This document shows positions 22,671-31,594 of a stretch of 46,585 nucleotides of DNA, piece after piece. The DNA comes from Bacillota bacterium (GTDB taxonomy: Bacteria > Bacillota > Clostridia > Lachnospirales > Cellulosilyticaceae). Position 1 is the stretch's first letter. Each line of letters starts with the position of its first letter. Position numbers and translations under genes: made by a program. Under the pieces are notes generated by a model, which ran no database searches, was not told where the DNA came from, and saw nothing but the letters and a program-made list of their open reading frames with translations. Location: contig JAEWMQ010000026.1 in assembly GCA_023393125.1 (NCBI GenBank), positions 1-46,585 on the forward strand, in the 5' to 3' direction.

Positions 22671-23273
22671 ATGAATGAGAAAATTATATCTAAAAGGGTA
22701 CTTCGACTTATATCCGTTCTAGGTATTACTATTACGATTTTAGCTATTCTATACGGCTATCAAAAAGGGATTTTTACTTCTACCGCCAAACTTCAGGCAG
22801 TTGTTAAAGAAGTAGGTATTTGGGGACCTCTTTTATTCATCGGCATTCAAATAGTACAAGTAGTTGTACCTATTATTCCTGGCGGTGTTACCTGCGTAGC
22901 AGGTGTTGTAATCTTTGGGCCTTTAGAAGGTTTTCTTTATAACTACATAGGGATTGTTATTGGCTCCATACTTAACTTTGCCCTAGCCCGTTCTTACGGC
23001 CAAACCTTCATTCGAAGTATGGTTTCAGAAAGACTTTATGAAAAGTACATTGGTTGGCTTAGTAAAGGTGAACGCTTCGATAAGCTTTTTGCCTTGGCAA
23101 TCTTCTTCCCCGTAGCACCAGATGACTTTTTATGTATGCTAGCAGGGCTGACTAAAATGACATATATGAAATTTACTACTATCATTCTACTAGGTAAACC
23201 TGCTGCTTTACTCGCTTACAGCTTTAGCTTAACAGCTATGCTTCAATTTGTAACACGTTATATCGTAAAATAA
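22671..23273 (+). CDS. TVP38/TMEM64-family (VTT domain) membrane protein
   Basis: A 200-residue membrane protein with a VTT (SNARE-associated/DedA-like) domain. An N-terminal helix at about 15-35 is followed by GPLLFIGIQIVQVVVPIIPGG, GVVIFGPLEGFLYNYIGIVIGSILNF, the conserved charged region ALARSYGQTFIRSMV, and FALAIFFPVAPDDFLCMLAGLTKM, whose FPxxPDD is a hallmark of the family. Relatives are now viewed as lipid scramblases or lipid-carrier flippases (DedA-related), but function differs between subgroups. I start it at 22671, preceded by GAGAGAGAG about nine bases upstream, rather than at an upstream ATG at 22602 that lacks a site. It is monocistronic with its own terminator. Confidence 0.9.
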   Translation: MNEKIISKRVLRLISVLGITITILAILYGYQKGIFTSTAKLQAVVKEVGIWGPLLFIGIQIVQVVVPIIPGGVTCVAGVVIFGPLEGFLYNYIGIVIGSILNFALARSYGQTFIRSMVSERLYEKYIGWLSKGERFDKLFALAIFFPVAPDDFLCMLAGLTKMTYMKFTTIILLGKPAALLAYSFSLTAMLQFVTRYIVK

Positions 23274-23316
23274 TAACACCCTCTTAGCTCTTTAGATGTG
23301 CTGGAGGGTGTTATTT
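23272..23316 (+). terminator. Terminator after the VTT-domain gene
   Basis: AATAACACCCTC pairs perfectly with GAGGGTGTTATT around a 20-base loop and is followed by a short T run. The 5' arm includes the stop codon's last bases. Confidence 0.82.
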
Positions 23317-23421
23317 ACTCTTAATCCTGCATGTGCCACTCATAACTTTTGTTCATTTATAGAATAGCTTACTAAGTACTAGTAAAAAATATCAAAAGAA
23401 AATAATCAAAGGAGAGTTACT

Positions 23422-24168
23422 ATGAACTACATCGTTTTCGATTTAGAGTTTAATCAAGATTTCTCAGCGCGAAAGGATTTTGATAGCAAAGAAAATCGCT
23501 ATGCTTTTGAAATTATCCAAATTGGCGCTGTTAAACTAGATGAAAACTTTCATACAATAGATACTTTTAATCGTTTAATTAAACCTACCTTTTATGAAGA
23601 AATTAATCCCTATGTTTCTTATTTAACAGGTATTACAATGGAACAACTGGCACAAGAAGAAAATTTTTCTGAGGTTTATAGGGCTTATGTAGAATTTATT
23701 GGTCCTATGGAGGCAATTTGTTGTATTTGGGGTACATCAGATATGAAAATTCTATTTAAAAATGTCCTATATCATCAATTAGACCCTACACCTCTTCCAA
23801 GAAACTTCATTAACATTCAACCTTACACTTCTGTTTACTTAGGATTGCCCTCAAAAAAACTACTTCGCTTGCAAGATGCTGTCAATATGCTTCAAATTCC
23901 TATAAGTACTGCTTTTCACCTTGCATTATCAGATGCTTATTATACTGCTGAAATTTTTAAAAAGGTATATCAACCTTCTATTACACCTCATTGCTATGAC
24001 CCATATGAATCTCCTAAATTAACTAGACCAAGAAAAAAACATATTAATTTTGATGCTTTAATAAAGCAATTCGAAAAGATGTATCATAGATCTCTGACAG
24101 AAGAAGAACAAGCCATTATTAAATTAGCCTATCAAATGGGTAAAACAGGGCAATTTCTTATGGATTAA
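23422..24168 (+). CDS. DEDDh-family 3'-5' exonuclease
   Basis: A 248-residue exonuclease of the RNase T/DNA polymerase III epsilon fold. ExoI is Asp7/Glu9 in YIVFDLEFNQDF, ExoII uses Asp107 in WGTSDMKIL, and ExoIII is His166 and Asp171 in HLALSDAYYTAEI, giving the DEDDh set that holds two catalytic metal ions. KPTFYEEINPYVSYLTGIT is the typical post-ExoI segment of the KapD/ERI-1-like subgroup. The C-terminal 60 residues are helical and not part of the nuclease core. AAAGGAG precedes the ATG. The gene stands alone and converges on the ZIP transporter gene. It may trim RNA or DNA ends; the natural substrate is not evident. Confidence 0.9.
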   Translation: MNYIVFDLEFNQDFSARKDFDSKENRYAFEIIQIGAVKLDENFHTIDTFNRLIKPTFYEEINPYVSYLTGITMEQLAQEENFSEVYRAYVEFIGPMEAICCIWGTSDMKILFKNVLYHQLDPTPLPRNFINIQPYTSVYLGLPSKKLLRLQDAVNMLQIPISTAFHLALSDAYYTAEIFKKVYQPSITPHCYDPYESPKLTRPRKKHINFDALIKQFEKMYHRSLTEEEQAIIKLAYQMGKTGQFLMD

Positions 24169-24183
24169 ATCTAATTACAAACC

Positions 24184-24981
24184 CTATCCTAAAGCAACAT
24201 CAAGTACCATCATTAGTGCAAATCCAAGTGCAACACCTATGGTGCCTATATTACTATGTTCTCCCGCTTGCGCTTCCGGAATAAGCTCTTCTACTACAAC
24301 ATAAATCATTGCTCCTGCTGCAAATGAAAGTATATAGGGAAGAATTGGTGTAACCAGTGACGTAAGAAGAATCGTTGCTACTGCACCAACAGGCTCTACG
24401 ATTCCAGAAAGAAAACCATATTTGAAAGCTTTCTTTTTACCTAGTCCACTACTAACGAGTGGCATAGATATAATAGCACCCTCTGGGAAATTTTGAATAG
24501 CAATACCAATTGCTAATGCAAATGCCCCTGTGACAGAAATAATATCTGAACCACTAAGCATCCCTGCTAGAACTACACCAACTGCCATTCCCTCAGGAAT
24601 GTTATGTAGGGTTACTGCCAATACCAACATAAAAGACTTTCCAAGTTTGCTAGGTCTGCCTTCTGGTGAGTCTGAGTCTAGATGAAGATGAGGAATAATG
24701 CTATCTAATACAAGTAAGAAGCCAATACCGAGTAAAAAACCAACAACGGCTGGAATCCATGCAATACTGCCATTTGCTTCTGCCATCTCAATTGCTGGTA
24801 TAAGCAGTGACCAAACTGATGCTGCAATCATAACACCAGATGCAAAGCCTAGCAAAGCTTTTTGTGTTCGTGATTTCATTTCACCTTTCATAAAGAACAC
24901 CATTGCCGCACCCATAGTAGTACCAAACAACGGTATAAAAACGCCAATTATAACTTTTGTTATATCGCTCAAATTTTTCAC
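24184..24981 (-). CDS. ZIP-family divalent metal transporter
   Basis: A 265-residue ZIP permease that should import zinc or iron into the cytosol. About eight helices are visible. The metal-binding motifs of helices 4 and 5 are TLHNIPEGMAVGVVL and AIQNFPEGAIISMPLVS, each with the xNxPEG pattern. A histidine-bearing loop (IIPHLHLDSDSPEGRP) precedes helix 4 and may gather metal. Translation probably begins at a GTG at 24981, because AAAGGA lies seven bases upstream; an ATG at 24999 overlaps that site and has no site of its own. I see no Fur/Zur-type palindrome upstream. The 3' ends of this gene and the exonuclease lie only 15 bases apart without a visible terminator. Confidence 0.9.
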   Translation of the reverse strand: MKNLSDITKVIIGVFIPLFGTTMGAAMVFFMKGEMKSRTQKALLGFASGVMIAASVWSLLIPAIEMAEANGSIAWIPAVVGFLLGIGFLLVLDSIIPHLHLDSDSPEGRPSKLGKSFMLVLAVTLHNIPEGMAVGVVLAGMLSGSDIISVTGAFALAIGIAIQNFPEGAIISMPLVSSGLGKKKAFKYGFLSGIVEPVGAVATILLTSLVTPILPYILSFAAGAMIYVVVEELIPEAQAGEHSNIGTIGVALGFALMMVLDVALG

Positions 24982-25130
24982 ATCCTTTTCCTTTATCATT
25001 ATAATTTAGAGTATTTATCTCAAATTTTTAGATTTTTTATTAAAAAATATTTTACTAAGATATGTACTTCTAGTTTAATTTTATACTATAATTGAAGAAC
25101 TTTCAATCAACTCCCCCTTCTTTAGCATTT

Positions 25131-25168
25131 AAAAAATGACTTAGAAGCAAATTGCTTCTAAGTCATTT
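25131..25168 (-). terminator. Terminator after the DUF1905 gene
   Basis: AAATGACTTAGAAGC pairs perfectly with GCTTCTAAGTCATTT around AAATT, and a six-T tract follows on the minus strand. Its outer base pairs overlap the stop codon at 25167. Confidence 0.9.
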
Positions 25169-25430
25169 ATCTCTCTCTAAGGGTCACATGTATCCTATCA
25201 CCAGGCTGTTTATTAATCTGCTGCCTAATATCTTTTCTAACACCAATAATATGACATGGTGTCTTCATTCTTACTAGACTGCCTAAATATTCTACCCCAT
25301 CAAATGTGGCAATAACAGGTACTCTTCCTTTTCCAAATTCAGCTTTTACATCAAAAGGTATTTCTATATATGCACCATTAATATCTGGTACTTTTTTAAT
25401 TTCTGCATCGAATTCATATACTTTACTCAT
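25167..25430 (-). CDS. DUF1905 domain protein
   Basis: An 87-residue single-domain protein of the DUF1905 family: a small beta barrel seen in EFDAEIKKVPDINGAYIEIPFDV, GKGRVPVIATFDGVEYLGSLVRM and HIIGVRKDIRQQINKQPGDRIHVTL. The C-terminal G-x-R-K-x-I-R segment with PGD is the recognisable core. In other bacteria this domain is often fused to a YdeI/OmpD-associated helical domain; here it stands alone at the usual short length. Its biochemical role is unknown. It is expressed as a single gene between the rhomboid and ZIP genes and has a strong terminator. Confidence 0.88.
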   Translation of the reverse strand: MSKVYEFDAEIKKVPDINGAYIEIPFDVKAEFGKGRVPVIATFDGVEYLGSLVRMKTPCHIIGVRKDIRQQINKQPGDRIHVTLRER

Positions 25431-25546
25431 ATTTAGCCTCCAAATCTTCTGTGCTACTATTATTATAAATGATTCTCGGTATTAAACATACCTTTTTCCA
25501 AAAAGAATAACTGTACACTAGAATGGACTTTATACACCCTTGACTT

Positions 25547-26122
25547 TTATGATGTTGATCTCTTCTTATTCATTATAAAGCCTAAGCCACAACCACAAAT
25601 ACCTCCTATAATATGAGTGAGCTGTGAAATATTATCCTGACTAATAAGACCGCTAATAATTTCATTTCCGATATAAGCTGCAGCTACTAAAATAAGTGTT
25701 AAAGGAATGCCACCTTGCTTAATATTAACAAAGGAGCTTAAAAGAATCATCATAAAAGCAATACCACTTGCCCCTAACAAGGCAGTATTAAAAAAGATGA
25801 TATTCATTAAACCCGTTATAAATGCCGTAAACACAATCATACCTAATAACTTTTTAGCGCCATACTTCTCTTCTAGCATGGGGCCTACCAAAAGGATAAG
25901 CATAAAGTTATTTAAGAAATGTTGCCAATCTGCATGACCTAAAACGTGAGTGAATAAACGTATATAAAAAAGTGGATCTAAAGGTGAGCTTTTATATACA
26001 CAAAATAAAAGATTGGTAGATATCCCTGCTGTTAAGTACCCTAGTATTAATACAAGAAAAGAAAGAAAAGTAAAGCTTAAGATGACGGGTGAATTATATT
26101 TAACCTTCTTTAAGTAATTCAT
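25547..26122 (-). CDS. Rhomboid-family intramembrane serine protease
   Basis: A 191-residue polytopic membrane protein with six helices that matches rhomboid proteases, which cleave transmembrane substrates in the bilayer. The catalytic dyad is Ser119 in LLGASGIAF and His170 in SQLTHIIGG, and the oxyanion-hole region HADWQHFLNNFML supplies the conserved histidine and asparagine. GxxxG packing appears in GGICGCGLGF. There is no extra cytosolic or zinc-finger domain. The second of two adjacent ATG codons (26122) is better spaced from AGGAGG. It lies 79 bases after the ATPase/LexA fusion gene on the same strand and may be co-transcribed with it. Substrates are unknown. Confidence 0.92.
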   Translation of the reverse strand: MNYLKKVKYNSPVILSFTFLSFLVLILGYLTAGISTNLLFCVYKSSPLDPLFYIRLFTHVLGHADWQHFLNNFMLILLVGPMLEEKYGAKKLLGMIVFTAFITGLMNIIFFNTALLGASGIAFMMILLSSFVNIKQGGIPLTLILVAAAYIGNEIISGLISQDNISQLTHIIGGICGCGLGFIMNKKRSTS

Positions 26123-26152
26123 CATTTCCTCCTGTTATTTTTTATTAATATC

Positions 26153-26181
26153 GCATAGGAGAATAATACCGTCATCCTATG
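26153..26181. other. Short inverted repeat between rhomboid and the ATPase/LexA fusion
   Basis: CATAGGA and TCCTATG flank a 13-base centre. There is no T-tract on the minus strand, so I do not call it a terminator; it leaves open whether the two genes are co-transcribed. Confidence 0.4.
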
Positions 26182-26201
26182 ACAAAAGAAATTAAATGTG
26201 C

Positions 26202-27737
26202 TTATACGCTCTTTAATACACCTATAAGTTTTCCCATAGCTCTAAATTCACCATCTTCAATCATAATAGGTCGGTATTTAGGGTTTTCACTTACTAATAA
26301 AATATGCTCCTCTTCTTGAACAATGCGCTTTAGTGTAATAGCTCCATTATAGTAAACAGCTGCAATCTCATGATCACTCACACTGCCTGCTTGAATGACC
26401 ACATAATCACCATCTTCAATACCTGCACCAATCATACTATCCCCTTGTACATGTAACATATAAGTATTCTTTTTGTATCCCGTTAACTCTCCTGGAATTT
26501 CAAAGGTACCACAAGTATCCTCAACAACTTCAATAGGCATACCTGCTGCAATGTCAGAATAAATGGGTAAACTCTGTATATCTTCTTGCTTAATCTCATC
26601 AATATAGGTTTCTCCTGCACTGGTATCTTGCTTAAAGATTGTTTCAAGTCCAGTTAGTTTATTAATATACTTATAGGTTTGTACATACCATGGCAAACTA
26701 TCTGCTTTTTCCTCTTTGACTTCATTTGCTTTTAGATTTTCTTCATTGATTACCAATGATTTCTTACTTTCTACTGTAAATGCTAATGGATCCTGCATAA
26801 AACGTTCTAGGGGTGTAGGTTCTACTAAATCTAACTGCTTTACTTTGGCTTTTCTTTTTTGTTTTAGACCTCCTAAACGTCTTACTTTTCCGGTCATATC
26901 ATATCCTAGTTTTTTGTAGCTTTGCCTTCTTGCAAGTCCTAACATTCTAGAAGGCTCAGGTTTTGAAGCTATAAGGAAAAGGACTTCTCCCTCTTTGTCT
27001 TTTCTTAATAATCCCAAAAGCTCTATTTGTACCTGTGTTAACAAATGGGCATCATCAATAATCAAATGCGAGTACATACCTTGCCTCTTACCTAATTTAA
27101 GAACTTGTAAAAGCTTCAAATCTCTTTGATAGGTTGTCATTTGTCCCGAAATTTCTAATGCCTCTTCCACATAGTTTTTAATTAACCATAGTGCCTCCCT
27201 ACTCTTCCCTCTCTTAGGCCATTTCATTTCACAACCGACGCGGTCGGCTTCTAAATAATCTTCTACAGCAGTATAGCCTTTCACATTAATCCATTTGATT
27301 TCTTCTTGTAAGAGGTGTTTTTGCTTTAAACATTTAACACGTGGATAGGTTTTCTTTGCTTCATTAATGGCTTCTTCTAATAAATCATCAGGTATTTCTT
27401 CTAGATAAAGATATTGTTTCTCTTTAAAATAGTCTTTAGCTAAATCGGTTAATAAATCTGACAACTCATAAATGGCACCTTGACTTAAATGGCTCTCACT
27501 TTCAAATAAGTTCATATTCTCCATACTTTTAACAGCCTCTAATCGCTGCCTTGCTACTTCATAAGTTTCTTTCTTAGGTGTTACAAAAAGTAGCCTTTCC
27601 CCTGTATTTTCTAATAGGTAGAGCATACGTGCAATCCCAACAGTCGTTTTTCCTGTTTGCCTTTCCCCTTTAATCATGCTTTGTCCTACTATGGAAGCAT
27701 GAGCTATCTTTTTTTGTGCATAAGTTAATTTTTGCAT
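26202..27737 (-). CDS. Fusion of a UvrD-like P-loop ATPase region with a LexA-type S24 peptidase domain
   Basis: This 511-residue protein combines two domains. Residues 1-270 resemble the 1A/1B half of a superfamily 1 helicase: Q-motif-like LTYAQKKI, Walker A GERQTGKT (24-31), motif Ia-like LLFVTPKKETYEVARQRL, Walker B LIIDDAH (225-231) and a motif III-like LFLIASKPEP. No 2A domain with motifs IV-VI follows, so it is unlikely to be a full helicase. A basic linker (283-300) and disordered stretch lead to a C-terminal S24 domain: Ala398-Gly399 in IAAGMPIE as the potential cleavage pair, Ser434 in VQGDSMIGAGIEDGDYVV, and Lys470 in AITLKRIV as the catalytic dyad. No helix-turn-helix is seen. AAAGGAGG precedes the ATG. 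An SOS-type or DNA-damage-sensing role is inference. Confidence 0.8.
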   Translation of the reverse strand: MQKLTYAQKKIAHASIVGQSMIKGERQTGKTTVGIARMLYLLENTGERLLFVTPKKETYEVARQRLEAVKSMENMNLFESESHLSQGAIYELSDLLTDLAKDYFKEKQYLYLEEIPDDLLEEAINEAKKTYPRVKCLKQKHLLQEEIKWINVKGYTAVEDYLEADRVGCEMKWPKRGKSREALWLIKNYVEEALEISGQMTTYQRDLKLLQVLKLGKRQGMYSHLIIDDAHLLTQVQIELLGLLRKDKEGEVLFLIASKPEPSRMLGLARRQSYKKLGYDMTGKVRRLGGLKQKRKAKVKQLDLVEPTPLERFMQDPLAFTVESKKSLVINEENLKANEVKEEKADSLPWYVQTYKYINKLTGLETIFKQDTSAGETYIDEIKQEDIQSLPIYSDIAAGMPIEVVEDTCGTFEIPGELTGYKKNTYMLHVQGDSMIGAGIEDGDYVVIQAGSVSDHEIAAVYYNGAITLKRIVQEEEHILLVSENPKYRPIMIEDGEFRAMGKLIGVLKSV

Positions 27738-27814
27738 GTCCGCCCTCCTTTTTATACTTTATTGATTACCTTTCATTATACAAATTTATGTTATCTTATT
27801 CAAGCAAGAACACC

Positions 27815-27857
27815 TAAAAAAAGACCATTTCAGCTTCTCCTGTAATAGTCTTTTTTG
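27815..27857 (-). terminator. Terminator of the aminotransferase/YjiH operon
   Basis: AAAAAAGAC and GTCTTTTTT enclose a loop with two further A-T pairs. The minus strand ends in a T-run. It lies between the YjiH gene stop and the ATPase/LexA fusion start, separating the two transcripts. Confidence 0.75.
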
Positions 27858-27932
27858 CTACTTTCAATATTTATCATTTAGATAGTCAAGTGGTAAACTA
27901 ATAATCCTAGGCTTATGTATCATCTTTTATTA

Positions 27933-29288
27933 TTATTTAACTAGCACATTAGCCAATAATACGATTATTGGTAAGGCTATAATGGTTCTCTGTATGAAAA
28001 TCACAAACAGCTTCCATAAATTAAGTGGGATCTCGCTTTTCATGATAATGACACCCACTTCTGTTAAATATATAATTTGTACAAGTGATAGTGCACCTAC
28101 TATAAATTTAGTTTTAACAATTTCAAACCCTGATAATAATAAAGCAGGTATAAACATATCTGCAAATCCAACAAGAGTTGCAGGTGCCACCTCAAAAGCG
28201 CCTTCTATCCCTAACAAATTCATATAAGCACCCATCGGGTAGGAAATCCAATCAAAAATAGGTGTAAAGTTTACAACTATAAGCCCTATGGTTCCCCATG
28301 CTACTACTATAGGTATAAGGTCAAATAACATCCCTATAACAACATGCATGCCTCCTGTGCCTATTGCTTTAAGAGTAAACTTACTTGCTCTTTCACAGCT
28401 TAATTCTATGGCATGCTTAAAAACACCTTTACCATCTGGTATTTCTTCATTGAGTTGTTTTCCTACTTGCTCCTTATAAGTATCAGGTATTCTTGAGATA
28501 GGGGGCATTCTACATGAAAGAATAGCAAGTAATATCCCCACTATACATACGGTTAAATAAAAAGCTGGAAATAGATGACTGATCCCCAATGTCTCAGCCA
28601 CCAATAAACAAAAAGGAATAGATACGAGAGAGAAGTTTGTCATAATATAACCAGCCTCTCTTTTTGTATAAAACCCTTTCATATACTGTTCTCTTGTAAG
28701 AATAACAGCTGCATTAGATGCACCAAACCAAGAAGCCACAAGGTCAATAGATGCCCTGCCAGGGACTTTGAAAAGTGGTCTAACAATAGGTTTTAATATA
28801 ACACCAAAAAACTCCATAATGCCACAATCTGTTAGGAACGGTAAAATAAAGCTTAGCCCAAATACAATACAAAGTAGAGTGCCGCATAGGCTTATCATCA
28901 TTTGCCCTGTATCTGCTGATCTAATAACTTCTGGCCCAATATTAAAAACGACCATTATAACAATTAGAGCTCCTATTATTTTAGAAATAACATATAATAA
29001 AGAAGTTGAAAAAGCTTTTTTCATATTTTCACTTTTTCTAATAAAATCAGGCTTAAAAATATAATCAATCGTACTCATAATTGCTGAAAAAATGAGTAAG
29101 CACATAATAATATATTTTAAACTACCACCTAATAGTGCTATTAAAAAATCCGTAACATATGAAATTAAAGTCGTAAATGATTCTCCATTTGGTACAGGAG
29201 TTAAAAACATAGCCACCCCAAAACTTGAGCACAAAATAAATTTTAATAAATTTTTTATATCTATGGTACTTACTTGTTGTTTATCCAT
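27933..29288 (-). CDS. YjiH-family membrane protein with nucleoside-recognition (Gate) domains
   Basis: A 451-residue membrane protein with about ten helices. The segment SLVSIPFCLLVAETLGISHLFPAFY and later GFADMFIPALLLSGFEIVKTKFIVG belong to the Gate-type domains of the YjiH/SpmAB-like family; residues 155-195 (FFGVILKPIVRPLFKVPGRASIDL) are the most characteristic. YjiH proteins are presumed transporters of unknown substrate. Its first 19 bases overlap the end of the dehydrogenase gene, with GAGGAG placed inside that gene, so they are translationally coupled. Together with the upstream aminotransferase and dehydrogenase it probably moves the amino acid or the hydroxy-acid product. A terminator follows 76 bases after the stop. 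Confidence 0.85.
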   Translation of the reverse strand: MDKQQVSTIDIKNLLKFILCSSFGVAMFLTPVPNGESFTTLISYVTDFLIALLGGSLKYIIMCLLIFSAIMSTIDYIFKPDFIRKSENMKKAFSTSLLYVISKIIGALIVIMVVFNIGPEVIRSADTGQMMISLCGTLLCIVFGLSFILPFLTDCGIMEFFGVILKPIVRPLFKVPGRASIDLVASWFGASNAAVILTREQYMKGFYTKREAGYIMTNFSLVSIPFCLLVAETLGISHLFPAFYLTVCIVGILLAILSCRMPPISRIPDTYKEQVGKQLNEEIPDGKGVFKHAIELSCERASKFTLKAIGTGGMHVVIGMLFDLIPIVVAWGTIGLIVVNFTPIFDWISYPMGAYMNLLGIEGAFEVAPATLVGFADMFIPALLLSGFEIVKTKFIVGALSLVQIIYLTEVGVIIMKSEIPLNLWKLFVIFIQRTIIALPIIVLLANVLVK

Positions 29289-30361
29289 GTTTTCTCCTCT
29301 ACTTTTTTCATCGCCTCATAAATCATTTCTTTATCCACCTTATAGGGCAAATGCATCATATCCGGTCCATTTTCTATTTCTTCCAAAACCTTATCTAGCG
29401 CATATCTATCCAATTTGATTTGCATTTCTTCTAAGGTAGTTGGCATATGTAGACTTCTCATAAACTCTCTTACCTCATTAAATGCTTCTATATCATCATC
29501 TAGGGCTAATTGAACCAGTACACCATATGCTACTGCATCTCCATGAAGATACTTTTCTTCAAAGCCTTCTAAAAGTACAAGTCCATAATAAACAGAATGA
29601 GCAATCGCACAATTATAATCATCAATTACCAGTACTGATACCATCCCTGTAGTTACAATATTAGCAAGTACTACTTGCTCTAACTCATACGAGATCCTAT
29701 GACTTAAGCAATCCTCATAAGCCTTTATGCCATGTTCTATAACTGGAAAATAGCAATTATTACTGATGGTTCTCCCTAGAAGTGAACTATGTTCCAAGCT
29801 ATCATTTCTAGAAGCTAAATGACATTCAAAGTATTTGGCAATTGTATCACCCATGCCAGCCCTCAAATATTTTGCTGGAGCATTTGCTATAATAGTCATA
29901 TCAATGAAGCTATGCTGAGCAGGTCTATCAAAAAACTCAAATTGATCAAAATCTCCATCATCTTTATAGACTACAGACAAAGCCGTTGTAGCAGCACAAG
30001 TAGATGCTATTGTTGGGAATGTAAATACAGGAAGCTTTAACTTACTAGCTACTGCTTTTGCTGTATCTAATGCCTTTCCCCCACCCATACCAAAAATCAT
30101 ATCTACTTTTAATGCTCTAGCATTATTTACCCACTCATCAATAATCGCAAAGGTACATTCTTTGCCATAGACTTTTGCTTCTATGATTTCTAATGAAGTA
30201 TTTTTTATTGCTGCTTTTAAAGCTTCTTCCCCTTGTTGTAATGCTGTTTGCCCACCTAGTAGAAAAATTCTTTTTCCATAAGGGCTACAAATAGCTTCTA
30301 CCTCTGAATAAATATTAACACCTATTGTATAATTGGTAAAAAATGTGGAATAATTATTCAT
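29270..30361 (-). CDS. Iron-containing alcohol dehydrogenase-family hydroxycarboxylate dehydrogenase (YbdH/HcxA-like)
   Basis: A 363-residue member of the glycerol-dehydrogenase branch of group III metal alcohol dehydrogenases. The NAD-binding loop is GMGGGKALDTAK (91-102), and the metal ligands are Asp172 (AGMGDTIAKYFE), His255 (CAIAHSVYYG) and His273 (YLHGDAVAYG). The lack of further glycerol-dehydrogenase signatures and the pairing with a YbdL-like aminotransferase recall the neighbouring ybdH-ybdL genes of E. coli, where the enzyme reduces 2-oxo acids such as 2-oxobutyrate. I therefore infer reduction of a keto acid made by the adjacent transaminase. AAGGGGG precedes the ATG. The gene starts 18 bases after the aminotransferase stop and overlaps the YjiH gene. 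Confidence 0.86.
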   Translation of the reverse strand: MNNYSTFFTNYTIGVNIYSEVEAICSPYGKRIFLLGGQTALQQGEEALKAAIKNTSLEIIEAKVYGKECTFAIIDEWVNNARALKVDMIFGMGGGKALDTAKAVASKLKLPVFTFPTIASTCAATTALSVVYKDDGDFDQFEFFDRPAQHSFIDMTIIANAPAKYLRAGMGDTIAKYFECHLASRNDSLEHSSLLGRTISNNCYFPVIEHGIKAYEDCLSHRISYELEQVVLANIVTTGMVSVLVIDDYNCAIAHSVYYGLVLLEGFEEKYLHGDAVAYGVLVQLALDDDIEAFNEVREFMRSLHMPTTLEEMQIKLDRYALDKVLEEIENGPDMMHLPYKVDKEMIYEAMKKVEEKTWINNK

Positions 30362-30379
30362 CTATTTTCCCCCTTAGTA

Positions 30380-31561
30380 TTAATCATTAATAAGCTCTTT
30401 TAATTTAGAAAGCCTTTTAATAGCTTCATCGATTGTTGCTTTTTCTCTTGCAAAATGTAATCTTATTAAATGATTCACATTTTCTTTAAAGAAACTTGAA
30501 CCTGGTACAGCTGCTACACCTATATTTTTAATCATCCATTCACAGAATTCTAAATCTGTATATCCTTTAAATTGATCTAAAGCTAAAAACTGAGATATAT
30601 CTACCATAACAAAATACGTGCCTTGTGGTATATTGTGTTCTAAACCTATTTCATCTAGACCTTTTAAAAAATACGCTCTTTTATCTGTATAAATCTGTAG
30701 TAATTCCTCATAATACGACTCATCAAATTTAAGCCCAACTGTCGCAGCTTCTTGTAAAGGCGATGCAGCACCTACAGTCAGAAAATCATGTACTTTTTTT
30801 GCGCCTTCCACTACTTCTTTTGGCCCTATAAGATAACCAAGTCTCCAACCTGTAATAGAGTAAGTCTTTGATAACGAATTACAGGTAATGGTATGTTCAT
30901 ACATACCTGGTAATGATGCCATACAAGTATGCTTAAATGGTTTATATACCATATGCTCATATACTTCATCTGTGATTACGAAGGCATCATATTTAATAGC
31001 TAACTTACCTATACTCATTAATTCTTCTCTTGAGAATACCTTTCCACAAGGATTAGATGGATTACATATGATGATTGCTTTAGCGCCTTGTTTAAAACCT
31101 TCTTCTACTAAATCAATATCAAAGTCATAGTTAGGAGGTACAAGAGGAATATAAATAGGCTCTGCCCCCGTTAAAATAGTATCTGCTCCATAGTTTTCAT
31201 AGAATGGTGAAAAAATAAGTACCTTATCATTAGGATTACAGACAGTCATCATGGCACACATCATTGCCTCTGTTCCCCCACAAGTAACGACTATTTCAGT
31301 CTCTGGATCTATCTCTCTCCCAATAGCCTTCCCTTGTTTTTTGGCCAGTGCTGCTCTAAAGTTCTCTGCCCCAAAAGTTATTGAATATTGGTGTGGTCCT
31401 AGCTGAGCTACTTTTTCTAACTCATCCATTATTGCCTTTGGTGGATCAAAATCTGGAAATCCCTGCGATAGATTAATCGCATTATATTCGTCACTTATTC
31501 GTGTCATTCTCCTAATAACTGAATCTGTAAACTGAGTTGTTCTCTCACTAATATTTGGCAT
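30380..31561 (-). CDS. PLP-dependent aminotransferase, class I (YbdL/methionine aminotransferase-like)
   Basis: A 393-residue fold-type I aminotransferase that exchanges the amino group of an amino acid with a keto acid. The Schiff-base lysine is Lys232 in CNSLSKTYSITGWRLGYL, the pyridine-nitrogen aspartate is Asp198 in VITDEVYEHMV, and the carboxylate-binding arginine is in the C-terminal LIRLHFAREKA. NLSQGFPDFDPP at the start and NPSNPCGKVFS are typical of the subgroup with kynurenine/methionine aminotransferases. It is the first gene of a three-gene operon and lies divergent from a MerR gene, with a MerR-type promoter between them. Methionine or aromatic amino acids are likely substrates, but specificity cannot be read directly. 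Confidence 0.92.
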   Translation of the reverse strand: MPNISERTTQFTDSVIRRMTRISDEYNAINLSQGFPDFDPPKAIMDELEKVAQLGPHQYSITFGAENFRAALAKKQGKAIGREIDPETEIVVTCGGTEAMMCAMMTVCNPNDKVLIFSPFYENYGADTILTGAEPIYIPLVPPNYDFDIDLVEEGFKQGAKAIIICNPSNPCGKVFSREELMSIGKLAIKYDAFVITDEVYEHMVYKPFKHTCMASLPGMYEHTITCNSLSKTYSITGWRLGYLIGPKEVVEGAKKVHDFLTVGAASPLQEAATVGLKFDESYYEELLQIYTDKRAYFLKGLDEIGLEHNIPQGTYFVMVDISQFLALDQFKGYTDLEFCEWMIKNIGVAAVPGSSFFKENVNHLIRLHFAREKATIDEAIKRLSKLKELIND

Positions 31562-31594
31562 AATATTTTGTCTCCTTGATTTTTTCTTAATTTT

